From Gordionus sp. m RMFG-2023 (taxonomy: Eukaryota > Nematomorpha > Gordioida > Chordodea > Parachordodidae): a stretch of 64,000 bases of DNA. Shown here in pieces: positions 24,685 to 37,329 of this stretch. The stretch covers positions 34,086,508 to 34,150,507 of the forward strand of contig NC_088776.1 of NCBI RefSeq assembly GCF_954871325.1, read 5' to 3'. The first letter of the stretch is position 1. Each line of letters opens with the position of its first letter. The position numbers were made by a program, and so were the translations under genes. The notes below the pieces were generated by a model, which searched no databases, had not been told where the DNA came from, and was given only the letters and a program-made list of their open reading frames with translations.

Positions 24685-25790
24685 CTGAAATTTTAATTTA
24701 ACACGTTTACTAAACATATTTTTACCTATTTACTTTAAAAAAACTAAAAAATGTTCAAAAATAACGATTATGACAATTGTCACTTTTCCATAGTACATCT
24801 TCACTGAAATATTAATTTAACATTTTTACAAAACATAATTTTAACTATTTACTTTAAAAAAAATCAAAAAAGTTCAAAAATAACGACTATGACAATTGTC
24901 ACTTTTCCATAGTACATCTTCACTGAAATATTAATTTAACATTTTTACAAAACATATTTTTACCTATTTACTTTAAAAATTCAAAAATAACGATTATGAC
25001 TGTCACTTTTCCATAATACATCTTCACTGAAATATTAATTTAACATTTTTACAAAACATATTTTTACCTATTTACTTTAAAAAAACTAAAAAATGTTCAA
25101 AAATAACGATTATGACAAATGTCACTTTTCCATAGTACATCTTCACTGAAATATTAATTTAACATTTTTACAAAACATATTTTTACCTATTTACTTTAAA
25201 AATTCAAAAATAACGATTATGACAATTGTCACTTTTCCATAATACATCTTCACTGAAATATTAATTTAACACGTTTACTAAACATATTTTTACCTATTTA
25301 CTTTAAAAAAACTAAAAAATGTTCAAAAATAACGATTATGACAATTGTCATTTTTCCATAGTACATCTTCACTGAAATATTAATTTAACATTTTTACAAA
25401 ACATATTTTTACCTATTTACTTTAAAAAAACTAAAAAATGTTCAAAAATAACGATTATGACAATTGTCACTTTTCCATAGTACATCTTCACTGAAATATT
25501 AATTTAACATTTTTACAAAACATATTTTTACCTATTTACTTTAAAAAAACTAAAAAATGTTCAAAAATAACGATTATGACAATTGTCACTTTTCCATAGT
25601 ACATCTTCAGTGAAATATATTTAACATTTTTACAAAACATATTTTTACCTATTTACTTTAAAAAAACTAAAAAATGTTCAAAAATAAGGATTATGACAAT
25701 TGTCACTTTTCTATAATACATCTTCACTGAAAATTGCTTTTAAAAACTTAAAAAAGTTCAAAAATTACGATTATACCTTTTGTCACTTTT
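24685..25790 (-). repeat. 119-bp array in inverted orientation, right arm
   Basis: This is the reverse complement of the 22860-24070 units. It has about seven perfect TGACAATTGTCA boxes (for example 24771, 24889, 25218, 25338) and two decayed ones near 25005 and 25112. Two units have a deletion that removes the AACTAAAAAATG part. Confidence 0.95.
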
Positions 25791-25969
25791 ACCTATAAAA
25801 TTAGGAATCAAAAGATAAAAAATTATGTTAAAAATAAATTATATAAAAATCATTTTAAAAAAATACCAATCAAAAAATATATTTAAAAAAATTATGACAA
25901 ATTAAAATATCTTATCTCTAAAAAAAAATATCAATCAAATAATATAAAATAAATAATAACACAAATAAA

Positions 25970-26700
25970 AAAAAAATTTAGCTATCAAAAAATATATCAA
26001 GAAAAAATACGTGAATAATAAATACATAAAAAACCATTATATTAAAAAATATCAATCAAAAAATATATAAAAAAATAATATAACAAATTAAAATATATTA
26101 TCTAAAAATTATTTTAAAAAAAATATCAATCAAAAAATATATTAAAAAAAATAATATAACACAAAAAATATATCAAGAAAAAATTTAGATATCAAAAAAT
26201 ATATCAAGAAAAAATTTACGTGAAAAATAAATACATAAAAAACCATTATATTAAAAAATATCAATCAAAAAATATATAAAAAAATAATATAACAAATTAA
26301 AATATATTATCTAAAAATTATTTTAAAAAAAATATCAATCAAAAAATATATTTAAAAAAATAATATAACACAAAAAATAAAAAAAAATTTAGATATCAAA
26401 AAATATATCAAGAAAAAATTTACGTGAAAAATAAATACATAAAAAACCATTATATTAAAAAATATCAATCAAAAAATATATAAAAAAATAATATAACAAA
26501 TTAAAATATATTATCTAAAATTATTTTAAAAAAAATATCAATCAAAAAATATATTTAAAAAAATAATATAACACAAAAAATAAAAAAAATATTTAGTCAA
26601 AAAATATATCAAGAAAAAATTTACCTGAAAAATAAATACATAAAAAACCATTATAATAAAAAACATAAAAAACCATTATAATAAAAAATATCAATCAAAA
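25970..26700. repeat. Outer tandem array, about 204-bp unit
   Basis: AATACATAAAAAACCATTAT recurs at 26021, 26230, 26434 and 26635, with spacings of 209, 204 and 201. A partial copy follows near 26664. The unit contains two TATCAATCAAAAAATATAT motifs. The left arm has only one such unit, so the array expanded on the right side alone. Confidence 0.85.
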
Positions 26701-26720
26701 AATATATAAAAAATTAATAT

Positions 26721-27130
26721 AACAAATTAAAATATATTATAATATATTTCAATATATTTTTTTTCAATATATTTTAAAAAAAATATATTTAAAAATTATT
26801 ATATCTAAAAAAATAATATAAATTATCTAATAAAATTTTAATCTTAAAAAAATTATTAATAATAAAAACAAAATTATTAATAATATAATATTACAAAAAT
26901 AACACATTGCCGAAATCTCACATTTACATTGCCTACCACTACCTCACATTGCCGAAAAAAAAATAATATATAAAAAAAACATAAACTCCTCAAAACAACA
27001 TAATATTATCTAAAATAAAATAATATAAGTAATCTACACTAAACCATAAAATAATACTATCTAAAATAAATAAAATATCAAATCTACGCGAAACCATAAA
27101 ATAATATTACAATCAATAAATTATCCAAAT
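26721..27130. other. AT-rich DNA, probably including the 3' LTR of the next fossil
   Basis: No gene. On the minus strand, GTGGGGGTAGCG next to TGTATTTGG (about 27132) resembles a polypurine tract followed by an LTR start. With no second LTR copy in the window its left limit cannot be set. Confidence 0.4.
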
Positions 27131-27134
27131 ACAC

Positions 27135-27530
27135 GCTACCCCCACAAGTCTCATCACACCGGCCCATCCGGATCGGGCCCCAATAACGATTGCAACTCCG
27201 CCACACTAACGCCGCAATGAAGCCAGTCCAGAAACTCCGGCTTCAGATATTCCTCCAACACTCTCAATTCTTCGGCGTTCGACTCCGCTGTCTCGTTATC
27301 CTCTTCATTGACTTGTTCGTTGACTTCCAGGGCCCGTTCCCCGACACCTGCATTGTTTTGCGTCTCCGCTCTGCCTTTATCCTATCCAGCATCGCTCCGC
27401 TCATCCTTCGGCTACGCGATTTCCCCCCAATGTATCTCCGACTCGCCAGTCACTGCCGGGTCGCACAGTTATCTGCACTTCGAAATCCCGGAAAATCCAA
27501 TTATACTGCATTCTTATTCATAATTATGGG
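27135..27530 (-). pseudogene. 3' ORF remnant of the 27131-32240 fossil
   Basis: A minus-strand stretch ends ELQSLLGPDPDGPV just before the putative polypurine tract. Further upstream, ITVRPGSDWRVGDTLGG recalls the start of the 3' ORF at 45870-46409 of the young relative. It is a fossil part. Confidence 0.5.
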
Positions 27531-30500
27531 CATGCTGAATATATATAGTATATTTGCCCCGGTCCCTCTATTCCCACTGCCCTGTAATACGGTTTACCAC
27601 GAAAATCTAAAACTAATACCTCTAATACTTCATTCAAAATGACCCCCCAAATTCCTATCCCCTACCCCAAAACTAATCCTAAACTAACTTACTTATTTAA
27701 TAAATTAATTAATACATATGACCAACATATACTCAAATATTTCCACCAAAATTTCTAACTTCCTTATTTCCGACTTATTAAACTAAGATGCATAACACAA
27801 TACATTCAATTATTTCAATAACAATTCCCTTATTTCAACCCAAACTCAAATACTTCAAAAAAAGAATATAAACTCACTCATTTCAACAAAAATTCCCCTA
27901 TTTCAACATAAACTCAACTTTTTCCAAAAAGAAATTATCGTACTATAAAATAATAACTTCTTTTTTTAACCTTTTTTTTCTCGTTTTACGAATTTATTAA
28001 CTTGCTTGGATATTTTTGCAATAGAAAAAAACTTTTGTAATTCCAACTGTTCCTTTACCCCTTTTTATACTTTTCCTCACCCAAAATCTCTAGTCATCTT
28101 TATTTAATTCCCATCTAATTTTAATTTAAATTTCTTCTTTTCCAACCAATTTCACTATTCAACTTGATTTATGACTCCTTTTAACTTCTTCTTTTTCTCT
28201 AAAACTCAAATTTTTGGCATATCATTTTTTTCAATTTTACTTTCGACTTTACTCTAACTTAACTTTCCCAAAAAAAATTCAATCTTTTGATTTATTACTC
28301 CCCTGACCCTTTCCCTTGCAACTTTTATCTTGGCATTTTTCTTAACTTAATCAACATTATCTTGTTAATTTTTTTTTCTTACTTTATCTTGTTAATTTTT
28401 TCTTTCAAACCTTTTTAATTAAATTTCCCTCCACCTGCCGCGAACATCTCACAACTTTTTTAACTTAAAGTATCTTTGCCCTTCACCAAAAATGTTTTTT
28501 GTGCGAGTCGTCAATTAAGCCAAACTATTTACTCAGAGGTATATACATTAATTGCAGTAATTATCTTTTCTTTTTTTTACAATTCCCAGCAATAATATTT
28601 TATTTTGACGCTTCCCGGGCAAAGGGACAATTTCTTCCTTGTTGTTATTTAAGATAACCTCCTTAAACTAGGCCAAATGATGATGAAAAAATTTTTTTTT
28701 TTTAGTATTTCTTTTTTTTTCAACCCCGCCTCATATACTTTATATATTGACCACTTGATCTCTTCTGGCGAACCCTCTCAATTTCTCCGGGTCAATCCGC
28801 CTGCGAAGCTGATCCCTGTGTCTCACTCCCTGTCTCCCGTCAGAAAACTCCACCCTGTTTACCCTGCTTCCCAGATTTTTCAAAATCACCCCCGGCTCCA
28901 ATTTTTTGTTGTTTCTATACATTCTTGCTCATATTGCTTGCCCTACCATGAATTCCGATTCATTCTCCACTCCGAACCGTTTCTCTCCCTCACCGGCCGA
29001 TTTCAGTGAATCCAACCAAATTCGAGTTCTTCGTCCCAAAAACTTCTCCGCTGGCGACGGCTCCTCCTTTTCTACTGTTGTTATAATACACCACTGCCAC
29101 CCACATCTCTCCGCCCCCATCCTTTGACTTTCTCAACCAGTTCTTGACAACCGCTACATCCTCTCCGCTTGTCCATTCGAACTCAGATGATACGGCGGCG
29201 TTAAAATGTGTTTCGCTCCAGTTTCTGCACAAAAGATTTTGAATTGTCTACTAATAAAAGCAGGGTCCCCATCCGACACTACTGTCATAGCGACCCCAAA
29301 TTTAGCCCATCAATTTTTTAATACATTTATCACGACCTGAGTGGTTAATCCTTTCACTTCCTCATACTCTACCCATTTTGAAAAAGCATCTACCACCAAT
29401 ATATATATTTTATTCTCAAAGTCAAGGAAATCCAAGTGGATGCGCTCCCAAGGCTACGCTGCCCGCGGCCTCACACTTTCCTTATCTTTTCGTGGCATCG
29501 GAGCCCAAGAATTACATCTAACACAGGTTCGACAGATATTTTCAATATCTCTATTCATTCCTGACCACCAAACATATTCCCATCCCACTGTTTCATTTTC
29601 CATTCCTTGATGTCCAGCATGAATCATCGCCATTACTGCTTCTCTTAGCTTGGACGGTATAACACTCCTATTTCCTCGCACCAAACATTCATCTATAATC
29701 GATAACTCCTTCTGTACATATTTATAGGTCTTGTCTCCATCTCGCCACGTTTTCCGTCCCTTAAGGCACGCTTTGATTCGTCTCAATTCTTTATCTTTCA
29801 AAGTCACCCTTTTAATCTCTTCCCATGTTGCTGGCCCGCCTCTAGGTACTCCCGCCATAGTCTGAATCAGTCCTTGTTCAATTTCTTCATCCCGTTCCTC
29901 TTGTTCTTTCCCCTAAATCTTCCCCCGCTCCGCATCTGGATAAAATGTCCGGTAAATAATTTTCCCTCCCTCGTCAATATTTCACTTAAACATCAAAACT
30001 GCCCATGAGCAAATAACCATCTCTGCAGCCTAGGCGACAGCATTAGTTATTTGTTGTCCTTCCTAAATAGATGCACCAACGGCTTATGATCTGTGTAAAT
30101 AAAAAATCTGCGTCCAATCAGATATTCACGGCCTATCTTTAACCTTAAAATAACGGCCAATGCTTCTTGCTCATAACTGAATACCTGGTCTTTGCCGCTC
30201 TAAAAATTCTTGAGAAAAATATCACCGGCCACCCCATCAATAAAATGCAACAGCCCTCCTCCTACACATTTTAGATGCATCCACCGCCAACATCACCTGA
30301 AATTCATTGTTAAAACACACTAAAACGGGTTCCTTTCCTGTTCGACCTTTTAATTCTTTGAAGGACTCCTCTTGTTTATTTGTCCAATCAAATTTTCTTC
30401 CTTTCTTTAATAATTGTCATAAGGGCGCTGCTATTTGAGCAAATCCTTTCACGAACCGATGATAATAATTTACCATCCCCAAAAATGCCTGTACCTCTGC

Positions 30501-31567
30501 TTTATTACTAGGTTTTATCATATTATTAATTCCGGTCATAATTCTCCACAGGCCGCACCTTCTTCCCCGTAATCTTATGCCCCAGATAAGTCACTTCGGT
30601 AACCCCCAACACACTTTTCTCCCCGCTGGCTCTCAATCATTTCTCCTTGATTCTTCAAAATACTTCCTCCAATCTCTGTTCATGTTCGGGATTTCTCCCA
30701 TTCACCAAGACATCATCCATATAGTAGAAAACTCCCTCCATTCTTTGGAAAACCGCAGCCATCGTACGATGAAAAATGGGAGCTAACACTAAGTCCGAAT
30801 GGTAATCTATTAAACACGAACAATCCTTTCGGCGTAGTAATCTTTAATAACTTCCTTACCTCCGGCCTTACCCGTAGTTGCAGATATGCATGAGAGAAAT
30901 CCACTTTTGAAAAATAAACACTTCCTTTAAACTAGCCAGTATTTCTTCAATTCTCGGCAAGGGATATTTAACCTCCACTACCCACTTTACTGTAACTCGA
31001 AAATCTACGCATAAACAAAGTTTCCCACTGGCTTTCTTACTGGCACTAACGGGATCGCCCATTCACTGTATTCCACCGAACATACAATACCCTTCCGTAT
31101 CCATTGATCCAACTCCAACTCCACTTCCTTTCTCCATTCAAACGGTATCCTCCGTAAAGTACAAAACTTCGGAACACAACCATTCTTTAATTTAATGTCT
31201 ACTTCATAATCTCGGAGGCATCCCAAATCTTTGTTGAAAATTTCCTGATAACTTTGTACTAATCTCCATACTCCTTCTTGCACTCGGGTCATAGCCAATT
31301 TTCTTCCCTCTTCTTCCTTAGTTATCAACTCTTCTTCACTGGGCATTGTCCCTTCCTTCATTACTTCTCGATTTCCTTTCATCTTTGTATTCATCACTTC
31401 TCGATTTTCTTGCTGTGACCCCTCCTTCCTTTTCTCCACCTTTCCTTCCCCCTCCCTCCTCTTAATATCATGACCCCTTTCAACAGCTCCAACGTGCCCC
31501 GGGTAATTTGTACCTACTTCTTCTTTTGAATTATTTTCCTTTGTCTCCCTCTTGGAATTCTTTTCCC

Positions 31568-31882
31568 CTATTTTACCCCTATTCCCTTTATTTCCGTTCT
31601 ATAATCACCTCCCTCCATTTTGCTCCTTGAATTATTTTCTCTTGTTTCGCTCCTTAAATTATCGCTCCTTGTTACGCTCCTGGAATTGTTTTTCCTTGAT
31701 TCGCTCCTTAAATCATCGCTCCTTAAATTATCTTGCCTTGTTTCGTTCCTCAAATTATCGCTCCTTGTTTCGCTCCTAGAGTTATTTTTCCTTGTTTCGC
31801 TCCTTAAATTATCGCTCCTTGTTTCGTTCCTATAAATATTTTCGCTGGTTCTCTCATTAAACACGGTCTCCAGGCAACCCAT
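31568..31882 (-). repeat. Arg/Ser/Asn-rich repeat linker between protease and reverse transcriptase
   Basis: The translation is a run of diverged units such as RSETRSDNL and RSETRKNNS, about 8-10 residues each. The DNA repeats the words GCTCCTTAAATTATC and TTGTTTCGCTCC. The same position in the young relative is filled by a different, glycine-rich repeat. Confidence 0.85.
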
Positions 31883-32269
31883 TCTCTCTCAAGGTCATAA
31901 CGGCATATTCCTCACTCGTTATTGGTACAAATATACCACACCATGAAAATACTCCCCAAAAACTATACCATGGACCAATTCTAGTGATCCAATCCCAACC
32001 CATCACCGCTTCTATATTCCGATTAATAATCCATAAATCTAATATTTCAACTCTTTCCTACGATGTCGCTACTATCTCTACCCTACCCATGGCTGCCAAC
32101 AATGTTCCATCAAACTGTCTTATTCTCAACCCCTCATTCTCTATCCTTTCCCCAGGCCAAATACTCTGATATCCAATATATCCAATTACCGAAATGGCTG
32201 CTCCTGTATCAAATAACAGAAAAATATCCAAAGTACATTATTTTTAGTATTTAACTAAATTAATATATC

Positions 32270-32720
32270 AATTTTTAAGGATCCTACATTATTAAAAGCT
32301 TGCCTTTTGTCAGATCCACAATTGCTCTTTTCTCCATGCTGATTATTTTGTATAACTCACCAAAAAATATATACATTATTTTTATTATATATAATTTTAT
32401 ATAGGATTTTATATCTATTCAAGAATCGATATATATATTACAATATTTTTATATTCAATTAAAATATATATTTATTCTTAAGGATCCTACCTTTTTAACA
32501 ATACTCCTTTTTATTCTTACTAATTTTTTTATATAACTCAATAAAAAAGACAAAACGGGGTTTTCTATCTTTAGGATTTTACATTTATTCCAAAACAAAA
32601 TACATACTAAGGTATTTATATTATTTAAATTATTCTATATCTATTCACAAGGTTCCTATTTTTTTTAATTTGCCAATTGGACTCTCCGAATGTTATTTTA
32701 TTTTAATCCTACCTTATAAA
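32270..32720. repeat. Diverged tandem repeat, about 200-bp unit, about 2.3 copies
   Basis: AAGGATCCTAC recurs near 32277 and 32480, and AAGGTTCCTA near 32661. ATAACTCA and GGATTTTA(T/C)AT words lie at matching offsets. There is no coding sequence. Confidence 0.55.
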
Positions 32721-33359
32721 ATTAACTTGAGAATTGTTTTGTTTTTACTTTAGTTAACTATCCCCATCTTATTTCCTCTTTATAATTGTTCAAATATTGA
32801 TATATCAGTCATTAATAATGAACAAATGCAAAATAAACCTTTAGAAGAACATGATAGGCTTGATAAGTTCCCCCAAATTTTTTTTTTGATTATAGCCCCC
32901 CCAACTACTAGAAATATACTTCTAATATTGACTCCTCTACAGGTTTACAGTATATTAATGTTTGTTTAATTTCAATAATAGTTTATTTATATTTGTGGCT
33001 GATTTCTTTATTTGTCTAGGCTAACCCAATCTTAATCCCTCACATTGTTATAAAACATGATGAATCTATTATTAAAGATAAGCAAAGAAAAAATGGCGAT
33101 TCAATAAACGCCTCACCCGTTCTAGAGTTACTGGAGGCCAAGATAATAAAGAACTGTGAACTCCTCTGGAGGTTTATTTTGTTTTTTATCTAATGTTTTA
33201 TATCTATATGTTTATTTTATATTCACCCAGTTGCCTCCAAATGATATTTCTATCACCACTACCACAATCCCTATACCACCTCTGCCTAATTTTTAACAAA
33301 TATAAGCATTTAATTCCACTATCATTCACCTAACTAGGAGTTAGTATAAATAATACTTT
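32721..33359. other. AT-rich DNA, no supported gene
   Basis: There are short open stretches only. Part may be decayed Helitron sequence upstream of the recognisable Rep block, but nothing could be identified. Confidence 0.4.
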
Positions 33360-33815
33360 ATCCGATTCCCTGAGGAACTTTCATGAATATTTAGAGGGAT
33401 GTTCAAACGTGAATGTAGTGCGGCCAATTTCATTAACATTATTAATGGGAAAATATGCGGTAGTTTTGTCATGGCCTTTATAACAAACTTACGACCGTTT
33501 TATGGTTGAGTTGACAATGTCGTTCATGATTCTATCTTAGAGGGGGATACCAAAACTGACACTTTGGCAGAAATATCATTTTGCGTTTTTCTTTTACCAG
33601 TAGCCCAAGGCCTCAGTTTTATCAGGACTCAACGGGTGTTGTACACTGCTTTGGTAATCCGTCATTATTCATTACTTTCACCTACAACCCTAAATGTGAT
33701 GATATTATACATTAATTATTTCCTCTGCAGACGACTGCCCAGATTTATTTTGTCGCTTTTTTCATCAAAAATTAAAATGTCCTAAAGGATTTGCTCTTAA
33801 TTTTATCAGACACAC
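33360..33815 (+). pseudogene. Helitron Rep/helicase N-terminal domain remnant
   Basis: Plus-strand translation, changing frame several times, gives VVHDSILEGDTKTDTL and then FGRNIILRFSFTSSPRPQFY, QDSTGVVHCFGNPSLFITFT and YNPKCDDI. After a further frame change it gives DCPDLFCRFFHQKLK. These match the Helitron_like_N block of Helitron Rep-helicase proteins (usual form LPSSFTGSPR...DLFITFTCNPKW, then RPDLxxRVFxxKL). Stops and frameshifts show the copy is dead. The helicase part and the Helitron ends were not recognised. Confidence 0.8.
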
Positions 33816-33819
33816 AAAA

Positions 33820-34100
33820 TAATAATTAATCCTCATCATTTTTTTAAAAAATTACCTAAATTTATATGGCAAGAAAACCAAATTTCTTAAAAAATATATA
33901 AATAAATTGCATATAAGTTTCATTAGTATTGAATGGCATTTTTGTAATTTAAATAGATAGCATTTTTTTGTACTTAACATAAAGATATAGATAGCCCTTA
34001 TCAAATTTTTTGATAAAAGGAGTTAACCCACTAATTGGTATATCCGAGATTTCCCCTTCATGTGATGATAAATTATTTAGAAATTTAACTATCTCCGGGT
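33820..34100. other. AT-rich DNA, nothing recognised
   Basis: No feature beyond base composition was seen. Confidence 0.4.
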
Positions 34101-34350
34101 TTGGGAAAAAGTTTTGAAAATTAATATGGGTTGGACTGGGCTTGGAAAATATTCCTCAAGATTAATATTTGCTTGCACCAGACTTGGGAATATCTTTTAC
34201 AAATTTTTATGGGCCGGGCTCGGAAAATATTTTTAAAATTATTATGGGTTAAGCTAGGCTTGAGAAATTTTTTTAAAAATTAAAAGGTCTTGGACGCTTG
34301 GAAATTTTTCCAAATATTATGAGCTTGGACCTGGCTTGAAATTTTTTAAT
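34101..34350. repeat. GGGCTGGGC / AAAATTTTT word patch
   Basis: Four or five imperfect units about 50-65 bp apart alternate a G/C word (GGACTGGGCTTGG, GGGCCGGGCTCGG, GGACCTGGCTTG) with A/T runs (AAAATATTTTTAAAA). It belongs to a dispersed family also at 42029-42230, 55862-55920, 57860-58020, 59518-59770 and 63863-63960. Confidence 0.6.
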
Positions 34351-36769
34351 GTTAAATATTAGTCTTATGTAATCAATAATATATTTACAAATAATTATGA
34401 TATTGGGTAAAAGCTCATTTAAATATATTTTGACTCAAAAAATAGTTTCCACTCTTAGTCCTAATGGGTTGGACTCAATGACATTGGTTGGATTTGACCT
34501 AAATGGGGAGGGGGTTTAAAAATAATATAAATTGGAAAGGATTTTTAAATAAAAGGTAACATCTATTTTAAAAAACAATAAAATTCTCATTCTCCGTCAT
34601 TTTTGACCTATCTACTAGTTATTAATAATTATAAAACATTTTTGGTTTACTTTTTTTATATATAAATGCTTTTTTCCAAAATTGTATAAATTATTAGTTT
34701 AAAAAATATCAACTTTTACATTCTTTCTTTCAAATTATTGTTTAAGATATATGCATACATTTTTGGGGGTCAGGGAGGAGGACTAAGGGGGATATCTTTT
34801 ATTAGCTTAAAATGATATTCACAAAAAGTGATTAACGTGAGTGTCATGGCTATTACTGCAAATTAACCAGCATCATTATTTGGTTTGCTATGTAATTTAA
34901 GATTATTACTACAACGGCTGAGAGCATATGATTGTATATTTTGGATAAACAATAATCGATTGTAATCGTTTATGTATCATTTAAAATAGAAGATAATCTT
35001 TTAGAAATGTAATATCTCACATTAATTTTCTCGATTACTTATCTAGCTTCCATCATGTCATCTAAAAGGAAGTCTAATCACCATATAGTTTTAAGATTTG
35101 GATGGTCGTTTATACTCACTTCTTCAAAAATGTTGGATTGGTATAGGCCTATAAATTTTTCCTTATTAGTCCATTCAATAAAACATTGTCTAAAATGGTA
35201 ACAGAGAGTTATATTAGTTTGATAACCTTTTGTCAATGAAAGTTGCTAAGAATTATATTATTGCATTATGGGTTTTTAAAAACCATTATCAATTGAGGCA
35301 TATGTATGAATTTAATCTTTTTTATCACTTGTAATTCTTTAGATGTAAATTTTTTTATATCAGCGATCGAAAATATTTTATACTGTAATAAATTGATTTT
35401 GTATTAAAAAATATTATTTTTAGAAATGTCTTGTATTGTTTTAATTATTAATATGCCAGTTTATTTTGTATGTATAATATAATAAATGAAATAATATGAA
35501 ATTCAGAATAATTGTTCAGAGTTAACAAATTTTTAAAAAGTATAATATATTATTATAAAACCCGGCCGAAGGCCCGCAAATTGGGGGGTATGGGGGGGGG
35601 GGAAGGGGGGGGGCGAAGCCTCACATAAATTATTTTTAGTTGAGCCACCTGAGATTGTAAAGGCGAGCGACACCCCTGAAAATCTGTAGTCTCTGAGCAT
35701 ATTGTTGATGTAATTTTAATAGAGGTTATATCTCTAATTTTTTTAAATTTGTGGTTTGAGTATTAGAAAATCAGATATTATTAAAACATGAACCAAAATT
35801 TATAATGGGTGAAGATACTTATATTAAATATAAAGATGGATGATTTTTTTAATATGTAATTTATGTGGATGAATTAGAATGTCAGGCAACATTGTAATAT
35901 CACCTTTTTTGGAGCATAATGGAGAGTCGGGTGAAGTTTCAAGAAATGAAAATGTTTTTGATAAGTTTGTAGTTGTTATATTGAAAAAAGACAACATTTG
36001 CTTGGATTTTCACCAACTATCGTAAGTTCTTTACAAGATTTATCATGAAGTTTTTCTGCTCCACTTTTGTATTTTCTTTACTATATATTGTATGGATGAT
36101 AATATAAAAAATATAGATATTTAAAATTAGAATTTATATTTAATAAAATAGCTATCAAGGTTATCTGTATTTTTTTTTATGTTTAATGATCTATGCCAGA
36201 TAAAATGTTGATGTTATGTTTAAAATATATTGATAATTATTAATCAATATATTTTAAATAAAGATTCCACTCTAGCACAGAAAAATCCTTAAATATTTAC
36301 ATTGGATTATGTTAGTGAAACAAATATGGCTCATTTTAGTTAGGAGATGGGGGAGGGGGGGGGATAATAAAATTTTTTAAGAAATATTATTGTTATTTAA
36401 ATAATTTAAGCATAAATTTATTAGGACTAATAACTTTTCTAATACACAATTTTAAATAAATGTGAATTACAAAAAAATTTATATAAAAACCGACATTGAA
36501 AAACTATAAAATAAATGTGAAATATAAAGTGAATATAACCACGATATGAATCTTTAAATGATCCAAAATTGTTGAATTTTTTGAGCCTTTAAAATTTATA
36601 TATAAAGTATAAAAAATTTAAATGTTGGAAATATAAATTAATACACAAAAAGTTTATTAGGAATCCATCCTTGCTTGGCGTTAAATGTTTATGAATATTC
36701 AAAAGATCCAAATCATTCAATCTACTTTCAGAAGGTGTTTTTAATAGGTATGTTTTTCAGAGACTTGCA
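34351..36769. other. Long gene-free AT-rich stretch with poly-G patches
   Basis: No gene is supported. ACCCGGCCGAAGGCCCGC near 35563 is followed by poly-G runs to 35620. Another poly-G run lies near 36350. Short coding-looking bits around 35640-36000 carry no recognisable motif. Confidence 0.45.
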
Positions 36770-37329
36770 GGCCCGGCCAGCGTCTACATGGCAAAAAATT
36801 TGATGAAAGCAAACCCCTCCAAAATCTACCCATACACACCTAAAAAAATCCCGCGGCCGATGGTATAGTAATTTTATTTAAAAAATCTTATAATAAGCCA
36901 CCATTTATAACTTTACAACATAATTCTATTTACAATCTTTCAAGCCTATTTGGGGAAAAAAAATTTTAAAAATTTGTAGGTGATAATCAACTTATATTTA
37001 AATGCAATCTTTTCATAATTTGGTTGATATTCACTTTATTTTCATAAAATATATATAATTGAATTAAATGAGATAACATATTAATATTTCTATAAAAAAG
37101 ATCTAAAATATTGTAAAAAATATAAGACGAATAAATTTAAAGAGGTATATTTAGCTTGATTCCACATATCTATATTACCTTTTAATTAATTAAAAACATG
37201 TATTGTAAATAAAGCTATTATATAAAATATTAGAATAAAATGAATTATAGTATATTTTGCATTGAAATTATAAAATGTTAAATTAAATTTACATATTTTA
37301 AAAGCGTATATATTCGCTGTGAAAAAGAT

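Larger units (their letters stand above)
22500..26720. mobile_element. Foldback structure 2: 4.2-kb inverted repeat of 119-bp units with a 614-bp loop
   Basis: It begins directly at the right edge of foldback 1. The left arm (22500-24070) has an AT-rich outer part and then tandem units of about 119 bp. The loop is 24071-24684. The right arm (24685-26062) mirrors the left. The right arm is then extended by three further copies of a roughly 204-bp outer unit to about 26720. No frame of meaningful length exists in the arms or loop. The architecture (tandem-repeat inverted arms around a unique loop) matches FB-like elements. The ends are blurred by low complexity, so the outer limits are approximate. 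Confidence 0.75.
27131..32240 (-). mobile_element. Ty3-type LTR retroelement fossil, 5'-truncated, related to the 45213-53202 element
   Basis: Minus-strand parts follow from right to left. A protease piece (about 32170-32240) stops abruptly. Then come an Arg/Ser/Asn-rich repeat linker (31568-31882), reverse transcriptase (30713-31439), RNase H (about 30000-30450), integrase (about 28990-29860) and the integrase C-terminal region (28740-28922). A remnant of a 3' ORF (27135-27530) ends the series. The parts and order match the young element at 45213-53202, at clearly lower identity. It is broken, with roughly ten or more breaks, and lacks its 5' LTR and first ORF. It is older than its relative. 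Confidence 0.85.

Noticed and set aside
22860-25790. CRISPR array
   Set aside because: The units are continuous 119-bp tandem repeats without unique spacers, and the genome is eukaryotic with spliceosomal introns.
18939-26720. Telomere or centromere satellite only
   Set aside because: There are no short telomeric repeats. The paired inverted arms with mirrored unique edges are more than a plain satellite. A satellite origin of the units cannot be excluded.
31552-31835. Plus-strand Leu/Ser-rich repeat frames
   Set aside because: They are antisense readings of the Arg/Ser/Asn repeat linker in the older Ty3-type copy.
35560-36360. Host gene exons around the poly-G patches
   Set aside because: There are only short frames, no splice model and no recognisable motif.
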